A stretch of 64,000 bases of DNA from Nigrospora sphaerica (taxonomy: Eukaryota; Ascomycota; Sordariomycetes; Amphisphaeriales; Apiosporaceae): NCBI GenBank assembly GCA_018287875.1, contig JAGVVL010000002.1, positions 4,526,001 through 4,590,000 on the forward strand, given 5' to 3'. The notes beneath the pieces were generated by a model, which searched no databases, was not told the DNA's origin, and worked only from the letters and a program-made list of their open reading frames with translations. Shown here in pieces: positions 12,998 through 24,639 of this stretch (its first letter is position 1; every line of letters begins with the position of its first letter). The translations under genes were made by a program, and so were the position numbers.

Positions 12998-14129
12998 ATG
13001 GACCAGCACACCCCCCCGCCCCTGAGCCGGTCCCCTGTGTCGTCCCTCACGACCGACTTCTACCCCTCGCCCGACCTCGGGGCCTCGCACTACCAGCTCG
13101 ACTTCATGTACGGCCAGTTATGCGACATGGACTCCGGTCACGCCACGCCGCCGCCCGACGCCCTCATGGCCGCAGCCCCGGCGACCGGCATGCCCCCGGC
13201 CGCCTATCACTTCGCCCTCTGCGGGACGGCCGAGTATGCCCCCGGCCTGCCGTTCGCGGCGCCGCCGGCCGCCGGCCGCCGTGCGCGGGCCCCCGCCTAC
13301 GACATGGCCTACGCGCACGCCGGGTCGCCCGAGCGGCACGTCAAGGCCGAGAACCCCGTCAAGTTCTACGCCTCGCAGTGCCCGTCGCCCGAGTTGGCTC
13401 GTGCCATCCCCGAAGGCTACGCGATCGCCGGAGACGCGGACGCCTATGCGAACGGCGCGACGCAAGCCTGGCCCCGGGCCGAGTACCTGCCGCTCGACGA
13501 GGAGACGTACGCACCGCCGACCGGCCCGGGCGAAGCCGGCGTAGCGCCGCCGCCCCGGGCGCCGTCACGGCTTGCGCGCAAGCCGCCACGGCGGCTGACG
13601 ACCAAGGAGGACGCCAACTACCAGTGCCGGGTCGACGGGTGCGGCAAGCTGTTCAGCCGGAGCTACAACTACAAGGCCCACCTGGAGACGCACGACGAGC
13701 AGCGCGAGTACCCCTTTTCCTGCACCATGTCCGGCTGCGGCCGTAGGTTTGTGCGGAAGACGGACCTGAGCCGCCACCACCAGAGCGTCCACGCCAAGGA
13801 GCGGAACCATGAGTGCGATTACTGCGGCCGCCTGTTCGCCCGGAAGGACACGCTGCGGAGGTGCGTCTTGTTGTCCCCTTCCCTTGTTCACCCCCCCCTT
13901 TTCCCTGCTTCCGCTGGCTGACCTCGGCTTCTGCGTCGATAGGCACATGGAGGATGGCTGCTCCCGCCGCTTCGACGTCGGCATCGTCGACATGCCAAGC
14001 GGTGACAGCTACAGCACGCCGCGCGACGACGAGCTCGGCCTGCCTTCTCCACGGCCTCCGATGGACTATCCGCGGAGCCCGGCCGTAGGTCGGGAGGCCG
14101 TATCGTCGCTTGTGGGAAGGAGAGTGTAA
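12998..14129 (+). CDS. C2H2 zinc-finger transcription factor (three fingers)
   Basis: Probable nuclear DNA-binding regulator of unknown target. Exons are 12998-13860 and 13943-14129 (82-bp intron), 349 residues. The N-terminal 200 residues are Pro/Ala-rich and disordered-looking. Three adjacent fingers start at residue 210: C-x4-C-x12-H-x3-H, C-x4-C-x12-H-x4-H and C-x2-C-x12-H-x4-C. The third begins HECDYCGRLFARKDTLRR. The intron interrupts this third finger just before its histidine, and the join restores LRRHMEDGCSRRFD. Similar finger blocks with the RKDTLRRH signature occur across filamentous ascomycetes, but I cannot name the orthologue. The start is the ATG at 12998 (MDQHTPP); the frame is open upstream to 12668, so a longer N-terminus cannot be excluded. 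Confidence 0.85.
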
Positions 14130-16395
14130 GAGAGGCGAAGGGGCCCGAGCGTCGTTGTGTGATGGCTCTGGGCCTGCAAGGCTCCAGAAAGCATATAATA
14201 CCCCCAGTGATGTTTTTCCATCCAAGCCATACCTACGTACCGTCTTTGTCCCATGCCGTGCCATTTCATGCGTGTCTCGTGCCGCCCCCCGGAAGGGGGC
14301 TGATGACCGGGCGAATAGACGAGGACCCCCAATAGGTGACCAACCTGTTGCTGCTGCTTTTGCCACCGTACGCTCCTTTTCCTTGGTCCCAATCGCATAG
14401 TGTTTGGGAGACTCTGTATGCACAGTACATTTGCAACCGCAACCGCGCCAAAGTTGATCTTCCTACCACGGCTTGTCAGAGTAGCATCGTGCCGCGTCGA
14501 GTGGTCTTCTCCCCACTCGTCTTGGAACCCCCCCTGTCCCTTGGCTGCTAACCCGTGATCCCTGGCCCCAGGCAGGCAGATCCCAGGCCCCCTCCCCCCC
14601 CCCCAGCACAGCCCGCACACAATCTCACCCTGGGCCCTTTTCTTTCCACACTGCCTGGGTGGGCAGTCAGGGTGCTGACATGCGATTTGTACCCGCTCCT
14701 CGCGGACTAGGTACCCCGGTAGGTCCTACACGGCCGAGCCCCAGCTAGCAAGGCTCCCTCTCGTCTTGGCTCTGTCATCAGTATTTTCTGCCCGCGAGAA
14801 GGGTCGGGGGAGGGAGAGAAAGAAGAAGCGGAAGGGAGACGGGATCAAGAAAAGAATGATGACGTTCCCTCAGTCTCATGGATCGGACAGCCGTAAGCAA
14901 GACGGACAGGGTGCTGAACCATCGGAGCGGATCCGGTTGTCAATGAAAGAACAGACGAATATCAAGAGGGCTCGGGCATACACCAGCTTGTCCCGTCCTT
15001 CGTCTTCTTCAGACCCCGTCTGCACTCTTCCCAACTCGACGACGGCTGCCGGGTGGGAAGAAGCGGTCAGCTTATCATGACCAGAAAAGTGCTTGATTGG
15101 TTCTGTTAAAGGGCCGACGGAAGCGTGCAATGGTGCCATGCACGTGTGCGTAATCGTGGACGCGCGCCTTTGTCTTTGGCCCCCAAACTGACAGCTTGTG
15201 TAACGACGAGCCCGGTAAACCGTCGCAGCGCTTAGATTGACTGAGCCGCATCGCTCGAGTTGTCTCGTTACCCAAAAGGGTTTGTGTGCCACCTCGGCGC
15301 TCTGTCTGATAGGCTGCTGCACACGGATATAGTGCAGCATGCGTCTCTTTGCGTCCGCTGTGTCTGGAGGCCCTAAACCGAATGGAATGTCACGTCACAT
15401 CACATCACGACATGCCACGCCAGCTGGTGTTGCTTCGCCTTGCCTCGCATCCTCTACCCACTCAGGCGGAAGATACCGTGGCAGAACAAGTCGAGGCCAA
15501 GGTATTTGCCCCCCCCCCCCCCCCCCCCCCCTTCTTCTTTTGGTCTCCCTCATTCCGTTCGCGCTCCCTGCTCTCGGTACCTATCCCACGAGTCAGCTGC
15601 CTGGTATACCCTTCACCACCCTATCTATAGAAGAATAGACCCCGCAGCCCTTCCCAGGTGCCACGTTGACCCCATATCCCAAACCGCACACCATACTGTA
15701 GGAGAAGACTCGGGGGGGAGGTGGGAGGGCGTTGCCAAGTTGCCTGACCCCATTCCATCTGCCAGATTGTTTGGCAATCATCCACCCGGCCTTCCACTCT
15801 TCTCGTGAGGCCGGATAGATAGTTGAGTCATTTCTCTTTCAACACGCTGGGATGCATAAGAACGCTCGTCTGCCTCGTAGGAACCGCACGCTGCTTACTC
15901 CGACAGGTGGGGCGAACTGGCCGAAGTGCACTCGCCATCCTCGCATCAGTAGAGTGCCATGGTACCGAGTTGGATTCAGACGGCCTCTATCCACCACCCG
16001 ACCAGCTCGAGGCACACGCCTACTGCCGAGCGGATGCATGCACGCTGGGGGTACATGTACATTCCATGCCACGTCGAGTTGCACGCACCTCCGACAAGGA
16101 CGTCGGAGCGCTCTGCCACGGCCGCGCAGTCTAACGCCTGCATCTCGCTTCTGCGGCCACCCACGCCTTCTTTGTCGTGTGCACACCTGAGCGTGTCCAG
16201 AACAGCCACGGGTAAGAGAAAGACCACAAACGAGGCCCGGATTATCGATACGGAATGGCCAAAAGAAAGAAGGGTAAACGTGCGGGGTATTTGCTATACG
16301 AAGAGCATGAAGCCCTGGCTGGGTCCGGATACCGGTCGGCCTCCTGATGCAAGGCACCAACTGAACAAGACGGCCGCTATGGCTACACCGGGTGC
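14130..16395. other. Non-coding spacer (3' sides of the C2H2 and DDHD genes)
   Basis: About 2.3 kb between two convergent genes. It contains a 23-nt poly-C run at 15509-15531, a C-rich patch near 14585-14603 and a purine-rich stretch at 14800-14855. No reading frame with family resemblance was found. Confidence 0.55.
15509..15531 (+). repeat. 23-nt homopolymeric C tract
   Basis: An uninterrupted run of 23 cytosines, the longest mononucleotide run in the window. Its length may be uncertain because such runs are prone to sequencing and assembly error. Confidence 0.9.
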
Positions 16396-19300
16396 TTATG
16401 ACGCCTCGGGAATCGCCCGCCTCTTCGCCTTGACGGCCCGCATAGCTGGCAACGTATTTTCACGACCTGGTTTCCGACCAATCTCCATGCAGAGCATCCG
16501 GATGAGGTCATGACTCGCCCAGTAGGATGAATGAGCGCTCAACATATTCAGGTACTGTAACTCGAGGGGGCCGCCCCCAGAGCGCAAGTAGTAGTCGACC
16601 TGCCCATTGTCGTTGAGTAGGAAGGCCTTCTTTTCCGCCACCTCCTCGCGGGTGAAGTCGTGAACCTCGAGCTCCAGCTGGGACGGTAACCGCAACGTGA
16701 GCGGCCGGATCATCGCTGGGTTCGTCTCGTGGGCTGGCGCGGGTGCTACGCCAGGCACGATGCTTCGCACAGCGTTGCCCACGGATTGAAATAAGCCGCC
16801 AGCCGCACTAGGGACGTATGCCGTCTTCAGGCTCGCACTGTACTTGGGATCAATAGTCCCGTTGAGCAGGTAAGCCACGGGATCCTCCCGGGCCAGCACG
16901 TTGTAAATGTTGTCAACGGCAAGGCAACCAAACTGGCCGGCATCACCGACGACGTCCCCAGAAACCGTCTCGGCCGGATCGGCGCCGGGTTTTAGACGGC
17001 CCCGTCGAGGCAGCAGGGCGCCCCTTTCCAGCAGCAGGAAGAAAGCGGCCGGGCTGCCAAGGAGGAAAAGATTCTTGGTGTCGAACTCAAAACGTTTCAG
17101 CTGGATCGGCGAGTCCAGGTCCAGCGCCGGTGTCAGTGTCGGCTGCCGCGACAGGATCTCGAGAGCCATGGCACTGCCAAGACTGTGGCCTATCAGATGG
17201 ACACGCCCATTCTCGGAGAAGCCGGGATTGTTTCGGCACCAGAGCCTATAGACCCGGTTGGCCTCGCCCACCAGCGCTGAGATCATCTTGGGCTTGTGGT
17301 GAGACATGTAGAAGGGAATGTCGAACATGATGTCGGAAACCATGGATCGGACCGCCGGAATCGTGGGCGGCTCGATGTTCTTCAGGCCAAAGCCCCCGGG
17401 CGTGTGTTCGGCCTTGTCGCCCTCGCGCATCGGGCCGCCCTCCTCAAACGAGAGGTTCTGGCGCCAATTCACCGGCAATACCATAATGCCGTTCTGGCCG
17501 TCGCGAAGGACGGCCCGTACGGCGTCACTAGCGAGCTCGATGTTGATGGTTCTCCGAAACGCGTTGATGGCATGGGTGAAGTGGTAGCTCTCCACCCTCT
17601 CGGCCAGCTTCTGACCGATGCCGTGGGCCACCAAGACAAGATCCGTCACTTGCCCTCGCTCCTTCTCTGCCTTGCACGCAGCGCACACGCCACGTCCCGT
17701 GCTTTCCCGCGACGCGCTGGCCGCCGAGCTCGGCTGGTTGACCTTGTGCGTCTGTGGCTTCTTCTTTTCATGGAGCCTGGCCCAGGACGCGGGGTCGAAC
17801 CCACGCACGACCGGGATGCCGATGGTGATGCCCTTGACAATCTTTGCCACAGGCCGGCGACCGTAGTAGGCAGAGGGCTTCAGACTGGGCTTCAGGAGGA
17901 AGGCGTTGCGCTCGTCTTTGTAGATGACATGATACTGCTCGTATTTTCGTGGCGACGGCTCCTGCGACGAGTCGTCTTCGTTCGCCGAGAGCGACAGACT
18001 GCCTTCAGCTGCCGCTTCGCCCCGAAAGCAGCGCGCGGCACAAAACGGATTGCTCGAGATGCTGGGCTCGTCCGAGGTCACCTTCGCCTTCGATTCCCGT
18101 TTGGCGACCTGGGTCCAGAGGGGGTGGGACACCTTCTCCTCTCCGTCCGGGCCGACTTCTACCGCACATCGGATTTCGTCCCGCCACGTCTGTGTATGCG
18201 GCTTGAGCTCCCGATAACCAGCCTCCAACTGGTTGGCCACCGCTGTATCTATAGGCAACATGGTATCTCTGTTACGAAGTCAGATCGCGTGTCCGTACGC
18301 CGCCTCCGCCGAGTCAAAACGTACTTGTAGAACCAGGTTGCGCGCAAGACAGGCGCTAGGTCATTCACTGGCGACCAATATATCGGCTTCATTTGCAATG
18401 CCGGAAGCGAGACCTCATGGAGCCTTGATATCCCCACGGGCACTTGAACAGCGGTGGCCGTCCTCGGTCGGCACCCCCGCTCTGGTGTTGTGGCAGGCAT
18501 CTCGGCTGTAGGCTTCTCGGGCCGAGGCTCCCTCTCGGTCGACTTTTCTTCAATCAGTTTGCTGCTGGGCAGGGAGGACGCCGTCTGGGAAAGAGAACCG
18601 GCCGGGCTCAGGTAATGGGTTGTGTCCGAGGTGCCCACGCGCACGAAGGGCTTCCCGGAGATGCCATCCCCCACGGCCCCGGGCCGAGCGGCAATGGGGA
18701 TGCTGGAAGGACCGTCGCTGAGGGAGCTTCCGGCCGTAAGCGACGCCGACGGCGCCCTGGAGGCCCGCTGGCCCTGTGTGTCGATGGGGGCCCTCCGGCT
18801 AGACGGCCTAGAACCGAAATTTTCGGGCGAGCTGGCAAGGACAGCACTGTCCTTGGAAGTCGAGAGAAGAGCGACGGCTTGAGACTCGGTCCTGGGGCGG
18901 TTCTGTACTGTAGGCGCCCGGGTTGTGACCAAGGCCGTCGTATCAGTCTGCAGAGTCTTCATCTCCACCATGACGTCCTGTGCTACCTTTTCCCGGTCCA
19001 GAGAATGCTGGCGCTTCCGGGCCACGGCACAGAACGAAGTTCGAAGCTGGATGCCCACATCGGAGACTAGGTCTTGGCAGCACAGGGGCAAGACGGCCTC
19101 GCTGTCGGATACAGGATCTACTGCGGGGAGAGACGTGTCGTGGCCGGATCCATCACGTGCATGTTTTTCCTTGTGCTTCACAGCGAGCTCGTGGATGATT
19201 TCCTCGAGGCGTAGGGCATTCTCCAGGGCCAAGGAAGGACTGGGGCTACGACTTCGACGAGCCTGGCTATGATTCCGGTGATAGTTGTCCGAAGCCAAGC

Positions 19301-19580
19301 CAAGCCAGGCCTTCTCTAAGGCATTATTGTCACCCCGCGAAAAAGGGCGAAGGACGCCGCGAGCAGACCTGCCATCGGCGGGGCCAGCAATGGTAGACGT
19401 AGACAGGGGATCATCGATAGGGATCGCCGAGGTATAGAAAAATTGGGCGTGAAGGAACGGGGCGGCATCTTCATCTTCGGCGGCGGCGAAGGGGCGAGTG
19501 ACGGGGGCCAAGCGACACTTGGGTCCGAGGTTGTGCTGCTCCGAAACGCCGTGGCCGGCGTCGACGGGCTTGGGGGCCAT
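16396..19580 (-). CDS. DDHD-domain phospholipase (PA-PLA1 family)
   Basis: Predicted intracellular phospholipase A1 acting on phosphatidic acid or cardiolipin; its yeast counterpart is the mitochondrial Ddl1. Exons are 19580-18325 and 18268-16396. The 56-bp intron joins WFYK to DTMLPIDTAVANQLEAGY, giving 1042 residues. The lipase motif GHSLGS is at about 779-784, with S781 as nucleophile. The C-terminal 100 residues carry the spaced D, D, H, D pattern (QVDYYLRSGG then SAHSSYWASHD) that defines the DDHD domain. Residues 1-350 are Ser/Pro-rich, except for the LHAQFFYTSAIPIDDPLS motif near the start, which I regard as conserved in fungal members. The start is the first ATG at 19580; the frame is open to 19730 but only with a TTG. 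An upstream exon is possible. Confidence 0.88.
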
Positions 19581-20258
19581 GGGAAGCCACGCGTCAGGCC
19601 TGAGCCAGTACCGGGCAGGACGCGTCCACGGTCGGAGGAGAAGATGGGGGCAAGGAGATGGGGGAAGTAGCGCTGGTACTGGTAATGATGCCGCGATGGG
19701 CCTTCGGCGGCGAGGCCGTCGGGCTGGCAAGACTGGCGAACCGATGGCCAGGAGTGGTTTGCGGACGGTGTTCAGCTTCTTTGTTGGGAGCTATTGGTTG
19801 AGGGTGGCTGTGACAGCATGTGCTCAGACATGGTCCTGGAAGCAGCAGCGGGAGGCCAGGTCAGGTCCAGAGCAGGCGAGGCGAGGCAAGGTGAGCCAGC
19901 TCGCTGGTCTGTCACACCGACATCTAAGGTACCGGAGGCAAAAGAAACCGCGATGTCTGCCGTCTGCCGTCTGCCTGCCTTCTACCAATGGCCGGGTCGA
20001 GGAGGAAGCAACGTCGGTCGGCAGGTCGGCAGGCAGCGGGAAAGAGGCCGAGGCGGATGAACAGAGTGTAGGAGCGTAGGAGCGTAGAGACGGGTAGAAT
20101 GTTTACGTATGATGTAGTTGCATACATGGATCCCTGCACCGGGGCATCCGTCCTTCCATTCGATGATGCAGGGCTACTTGTATGTAAGTACCTACAAACC
20201 TACAGCTTAGTTGCCTCTACAGCTACATCAGGTACTTTATCAATCAGAAGACCCCCTT

Positions 20259-20272
20259 CCCCCCCCCCCCCC
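20259..20272 (+). repeat. 14-nt homopolymeric C tract
   Basis: Uninterrupted run of 14 cytosines in the spacer upstream of the DDHD gene. Confidence 0.85.
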
Positions 20273-20549
20273 ACTTGACGACGGACAGGCTGGCATCGAT
20301 GGATCCACGGGAACAAGATGGGGGAAATGCACCAGCCATTCTCAACTGCGCGCTGGTTGCCCGCCTGGTTACAGTCTAGTCGTGCCTCTCTTATCCTGGA
20401 CGCTGTCGGGCATTCATCGTATTTATTATCCATCCAAACGGTCCCGGGCTCTCCCTATCGGCCTCCTTGGAGGTACCTCCATATCGTACCACCCTTGACG
20501 TGTGGATTGTGTGGAGCTCGGCGGCGGGCTCGCCTCCATAGCAAGAGAT

Positions 20550-20624
20550 GGATGCATGGGTTCGTACGAATAGTGGATGCATGGGTTCGTACGGATAGTG
20601 GATGCATGGGTTCGCACGAATAGT
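20550..20624 (+). repeat. 25-bp direct repeat, three copies
   Basis: Three head-to-tail copies at 20550-20574, 20575-20599 and 20600-20624. Each begins GGATGCATGGGTTCG. They differ only in the central palindrome: TTCGTACGAA in copy 1, TTCGTACGGA in copy 2 and TTCGCACGAA in copy 3. There are no spacers, so this is a minisatellite and not a CRISPR-like array. Confidence 0.9.
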
Positions 20625-22323
20625 CAAGCCGCCTACTTAATGCATGCACACACACCTCTTCTGGAGGCAATGCCGGTAAGGATAGGCCGGGGGGATAAGT
20701 ACTATGCAGTTGGGAGTTCCCCCCATTGCTTGCCCTCTGCACCCTTGCTTGATCCTTTGCCCCCCACGCCTCTGTCTTGCTGTTGTCCTGCTTTACCTTC
20801 CGTCTATTACAGCATGATCGGCCGAGGAGCGCATGCAGCGTCAGTGTTGGAACGCCGGGAGAAGCAACACATTGGTTGAGACTGGCCTCGGACGTGCCCC
20901 AGCTGTGGTTCGGAACGAGAAACTTGGTGCCCCGAGGGTCGCAGGGCATGCGCTCTCGCGCATCTCCTCCCCAGGCGAGTCATCTTGGTTCGTTCGGGAC
21001 CCCGTAGGTAACTGGGTAGCTTAAAGTATGGGCTCTCCTGGTCGGATGGCCTCGCGAACCCCTCTGTGCGGCCAACATGCCCGAGGCTCACCGTACCAGG
21101 CACAAACCCCGCCACCCAAATGGCAAGACATCAAGGGGCCACAGACCTCGCAGCCGCCGTCAGAGAACTAGCTGGTGGTGGTGGTGGCGGCGGCAGAGGA
21201 CGAGGAGAGTTTATGAGAGCCGGCAAAAGTATATGTGACATCAGCCGCTCCGAACGGAGCAATTAGACATAAACTCTAAACAATCGGCGGTCTGCGGGAC
21301 AGCGTCACTGTTAAGATGGCCCCGGCGGCCTACGAGCACGTACCTTAGATAAGGAACGGCATAGAGAACAAGCATTTACCTTGCCTCTGCCTCTACCTCG
21401 CTATACCGTTGCATGCATGTCGTGGCAGGTAATATACGCCTCCTGACGTGGATGTGTGTGGGCGTATGGGCGTACCGGGGGGTGGGGGAAGGGAGTCCAG
21501 CTCATGTATGTGTAGAGAGTGGGAGTTAGATATAAGTACCTATATGTATGGTAGACACGTCCCCAGATGGTGAGATAACTAGGAACCTGGATGGGGAAAT
21601 ACTTCTAGCTACGGCCACCGCTACTGCCAGTTGTATATACACAAGCATCTGCTATCTACAACGTAGTCGTCGCACGCACATACTCCCGAATGCGCCACCT
21701 CGGCTCCGGGCTCTTCCTCAATGGGGCTTTCTGGGGGTGGCAGCCCGAGTGGGTATCGGCACTGCACCAAGGTCGCACAGGCACCGGCTGCCTTCGAGGA
21801 AGCCCTCCCCGTCAGCATACGACAATCCGTTTACGGATAGTCCCTCCAAACTACGTTACATAGCTGTATAGTTCGAGGGGATCAGGCTGTCCCCGGGAGA
21901 GTGCATCACACCATGCCTTCTCCACATGCCACCTCTCCGTGGCTAGCCTCTTAGCGTGGGTATGCCAGTGCTTGAATCCATGGCTGCGTGAACGGATGCT
22001 GGCTCTGGATGGCTTGTGTAGTGTTGTACTTGGGTAGGTCGTTGGCGTCGAGAGAAAGAGGAAACACGCGCGCTGATGCACCAAGAGCACTGGCAACCGG
22101 GGCTCCCTATCGAGAGCATCCAATAGCAAGTACATACAAGCGCAGAACAAGTAAAGCCCATACCTATCTACTGAGCCTGTCCCTGCCCAAAGTCGCGCCG
22201 TACTGACTAATGCTATGCCCTGCTTGGTTATGGATTGCTTTTGCAGTAGTGATCATGACCGGACGCGCCGGGGGCGATGCGCCGTCAGACATTCACTACC
22301 TGTGCGACGGCAAGTGCTTCCAA

Positions 22324-22362
22324 GCTTTACCTACATGGTCTACTTCCTTAGGTAGGTAAAGC
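22324..22362. repeat. Inverted repeat, 11-bp arms
   Basis: GCTTTACCTAC (22324-22334) is the exact reverse complement of GTAGGTAAAGC (22352-22362), separated by 17 nt. It belongs to the GTAGGTA/TACCTAC motif group seen across the spacers. Confidence 0.8.
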
Positions 22363-23839
22363 AAGTACTTCACCCAAGGAGACTAACCCACAAGCAAACC
22401 GCAATTCGGTAGAACGAAGGGGGTTTCCCGGAAATAGGAGGATGGGCGATGTCTGTTAAGAACAGTTGACCACGATAGGACCCGTCAGCCTAGCTCGGGC
22501 CGCCGTCTCTCATCCTTGGCACAGCCTTTGCAACCGCGTTCTTGGTATGCTTGTCTGTCGCCGGTTTGAGTTGAGTTGGCTCGGTCATGCACATGTGGAG
22601 GAGGACAATGATTGAGCTGCGAAGTCGGAAGGGGATGGAGGAAAACCGCCATTCGGCCCAGGGCTACTGGACGCCAGTGCCAACCCCAATTGCCAATGCC
22701 TCATTTTTTTTTACCCTGACCAGTATTAGACATTGTCTAGATATTTCTTATGGGATGGAAGAGGCGCGGAGGAGGGGGATAAGAGATAAGACGAGCGATG
22801 GAGGAGTGTGGGTACGAGAAAGCATGACACGTACTAAAGAGGTAGATATATGGAGTAATATATCTACATACATACATACCTACCTACTTAAGTACCAATG
22901 TTATATGTGCACCCAGCAACCAGCACTTACGACGCGATGGATTCCAGCATCTTGCCTGTCTGGTTTTTACTTCGTACTACCTGCTGGAAACGACACGAGA
23001 CTTGGGGGCGAGGGGTTCCCAGCGCCTATGCGCGAAGCGTTTCAACGTCCTCCTGCAACCCCATACCATAGGTCCCATACAGGTACATACGTGTGGTAAT
23101 GCGATGTATGCATATCGAGATGGGGCCAGGCCGGACCCTCGAAAGCAGGCGTGGGATTGGTGGGTGGGCACAAAGCCGCTGCCGCCCGCCTGTCTCGAAG
23201 CAGTGTAGATCGCAGCAAGCACACCTGCACACCACACACATCACACGCCTGACCGCAGGGCTGTATTGGCCATTAGTACCTACCGGAGGGTGCTCTTTGT
23301 CGCCTGCCTCGGGGGCCTGGTTGGCCCAGCAAGCAAACGAAGGGGCAATATGGTGATAAGTCAAAGCCTGGATACTGGATACCTGGTACATGCCTACCTA
23401 TCCTCGTCTTCGGGGCCACGACCGGCCTGGGGCTAGGCCAGAGCCCAGTCAATCGAGCCAGCCACTCGGCCGACACGCCGTCACGCCCTGCTCATCTGTA
23501 ATCGACGGCTGATACCCCTCTTTCCCAGCAACCAAAGTATGTGACACGACCCTGGCGAGCCTGGCTGGTCTAAGCACAAGTAGTGAAGGCTATCTGCCGT
23601 ATGTGTCTACCCGCAGGGATGCCGCGATAAGGCTGTACCTTCGGCCAACAATTGGGTTTAGTGAGTGAAACGGCAGCTAACAGGAACAAGGTGTGTGCGT
23701 GGGTAGGAAGGACAGAGAGAAAGAGAGAGATGGGGGGAGGGGAAAGCAGTCTACCTATGTAGGGCAAGGTAAAAAGAGAGAGTCAGATGAATATACCTAA
23801 CCTACTTCATACCTCTCTCTATCTGCCACACAAACGCCT

Positions 23840-24005
23840 CACACACACACACGCGCGCGCGCACCCCCCTCCTCCTCTCTCTTCGCCGGGGCTGTTCACC
23901 TTCGGCTACCATCCATCCCACCCTCTTCCGCCCCCTCCCCTTCCTCCCCCTTCTCCCTCCCCCCCATCTCTCTATCTCTCTCTCTCTCTCTCTTTCTCTT
24001 TCGCA
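23840..24005 (+). repeat. Alternating CA/CG stretch followed by a polypyrimidine tract
   Basis: Positions 23840-23864 are strictly alternating pyrimidine/purine ((CA)n then (CG)n), which can favour Z-DNA. They are followed by about 140 bp that is mostly C and T and ends in a (CT)n run. The block lies 630-800 bp upstream of the PPS1 start codon. Confidence 0.75.
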
Positions 24006-24639
24006 TTTGCGACTTCTTCTCCACCTCCCCAACATCATCTTGCCCTTTCTCCTCGCCAATGCACCCAACTGGATGTCGCGTGAAGTGCGAAACGGTCTAC
24101 TTGGGTACAACACTTCAGGGCCTGCATCGCTGGGATCCGCTGGCACTGCCGGTTTGCTTACACAGCTGATCTGCTAAGCCGAGTACACTATCAAGTTTGG
24201 TGTTGCCCCCTCCCCGTCGTGCTCTCTGCCGCGCCGACCCCGCTATCATCTGCCACGCCCATTGGAGGGTGTCGTTTTCTCTGAGGGGGTCTCGGCCAAC
24301 AACATCGCCATTGGGTAGGCCGATTGAGTGACCTGGGGTTGCTCCAACACGCTATCCGCATCGTCGGCTGGGTCCAATTGCCCAGAAGAGAAAGGGACGA
24401 TAAGTCGTTTCGGAGACGAGGGCGTATCCTTTCTTGGTTTTTTTTCTTCTTTTCCTGTTTTCTATTAAATTTGTTCTCTCCCCTCCCTCCTTCGTTGTCT
24501 TTTTCTCGTACAGAGAAGAAACCTTAGAAGGAAAGAGGATAGAAAGACCAGAAGGCGGAGGAGGAGGAAGAATAAGCCGAAGAAGGAAAGGACGACAACG
24601 GAAGCCAAAGACACGCCCCGGCGCGACAGAGAGCTAGCC

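Larger units (their letters stand above)
19581..24639. other. 5 kb divergent spacer between the DDHD gene and PPS1
   Basis: The longest gap in the window. It holds a 14-nt poly-C run (20259-20272), a 25-bp tandem triplication (20550-20624), an inverted repeat (22324-22362), a GTAGGTA-type cluster (22848-22895), an alternating purine/pyrimidine stretch (23840-23864) and a long CT-rich tract (23865-24005). The CT-rich and poly-T sequence towards 24640 is a plausible promoter/leader for PPS1. Open frames are short and mutually overlapping, and none resembles a known protein. Confidence 0.5.

Noticed and set aside
17780..17810. tRNA-like T-arm sequence (GTCGAACCC)
   Set aside because: It lies in coding sequence of the DDHD gene and no cloverleaf can be built around it.
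19581..19730. N-terminal 50-residue extension of the DDHD protein
   Set aside because: Needs a TTG start, and the Arg/Pro-rich sequence has no family match; the first ATG at 19580 was preferred.
20550..20624. CRISPR-like array
   Set aside because: The copies are contiguous without spacers and the genome is eukaryotic, so it is a minisatellite.
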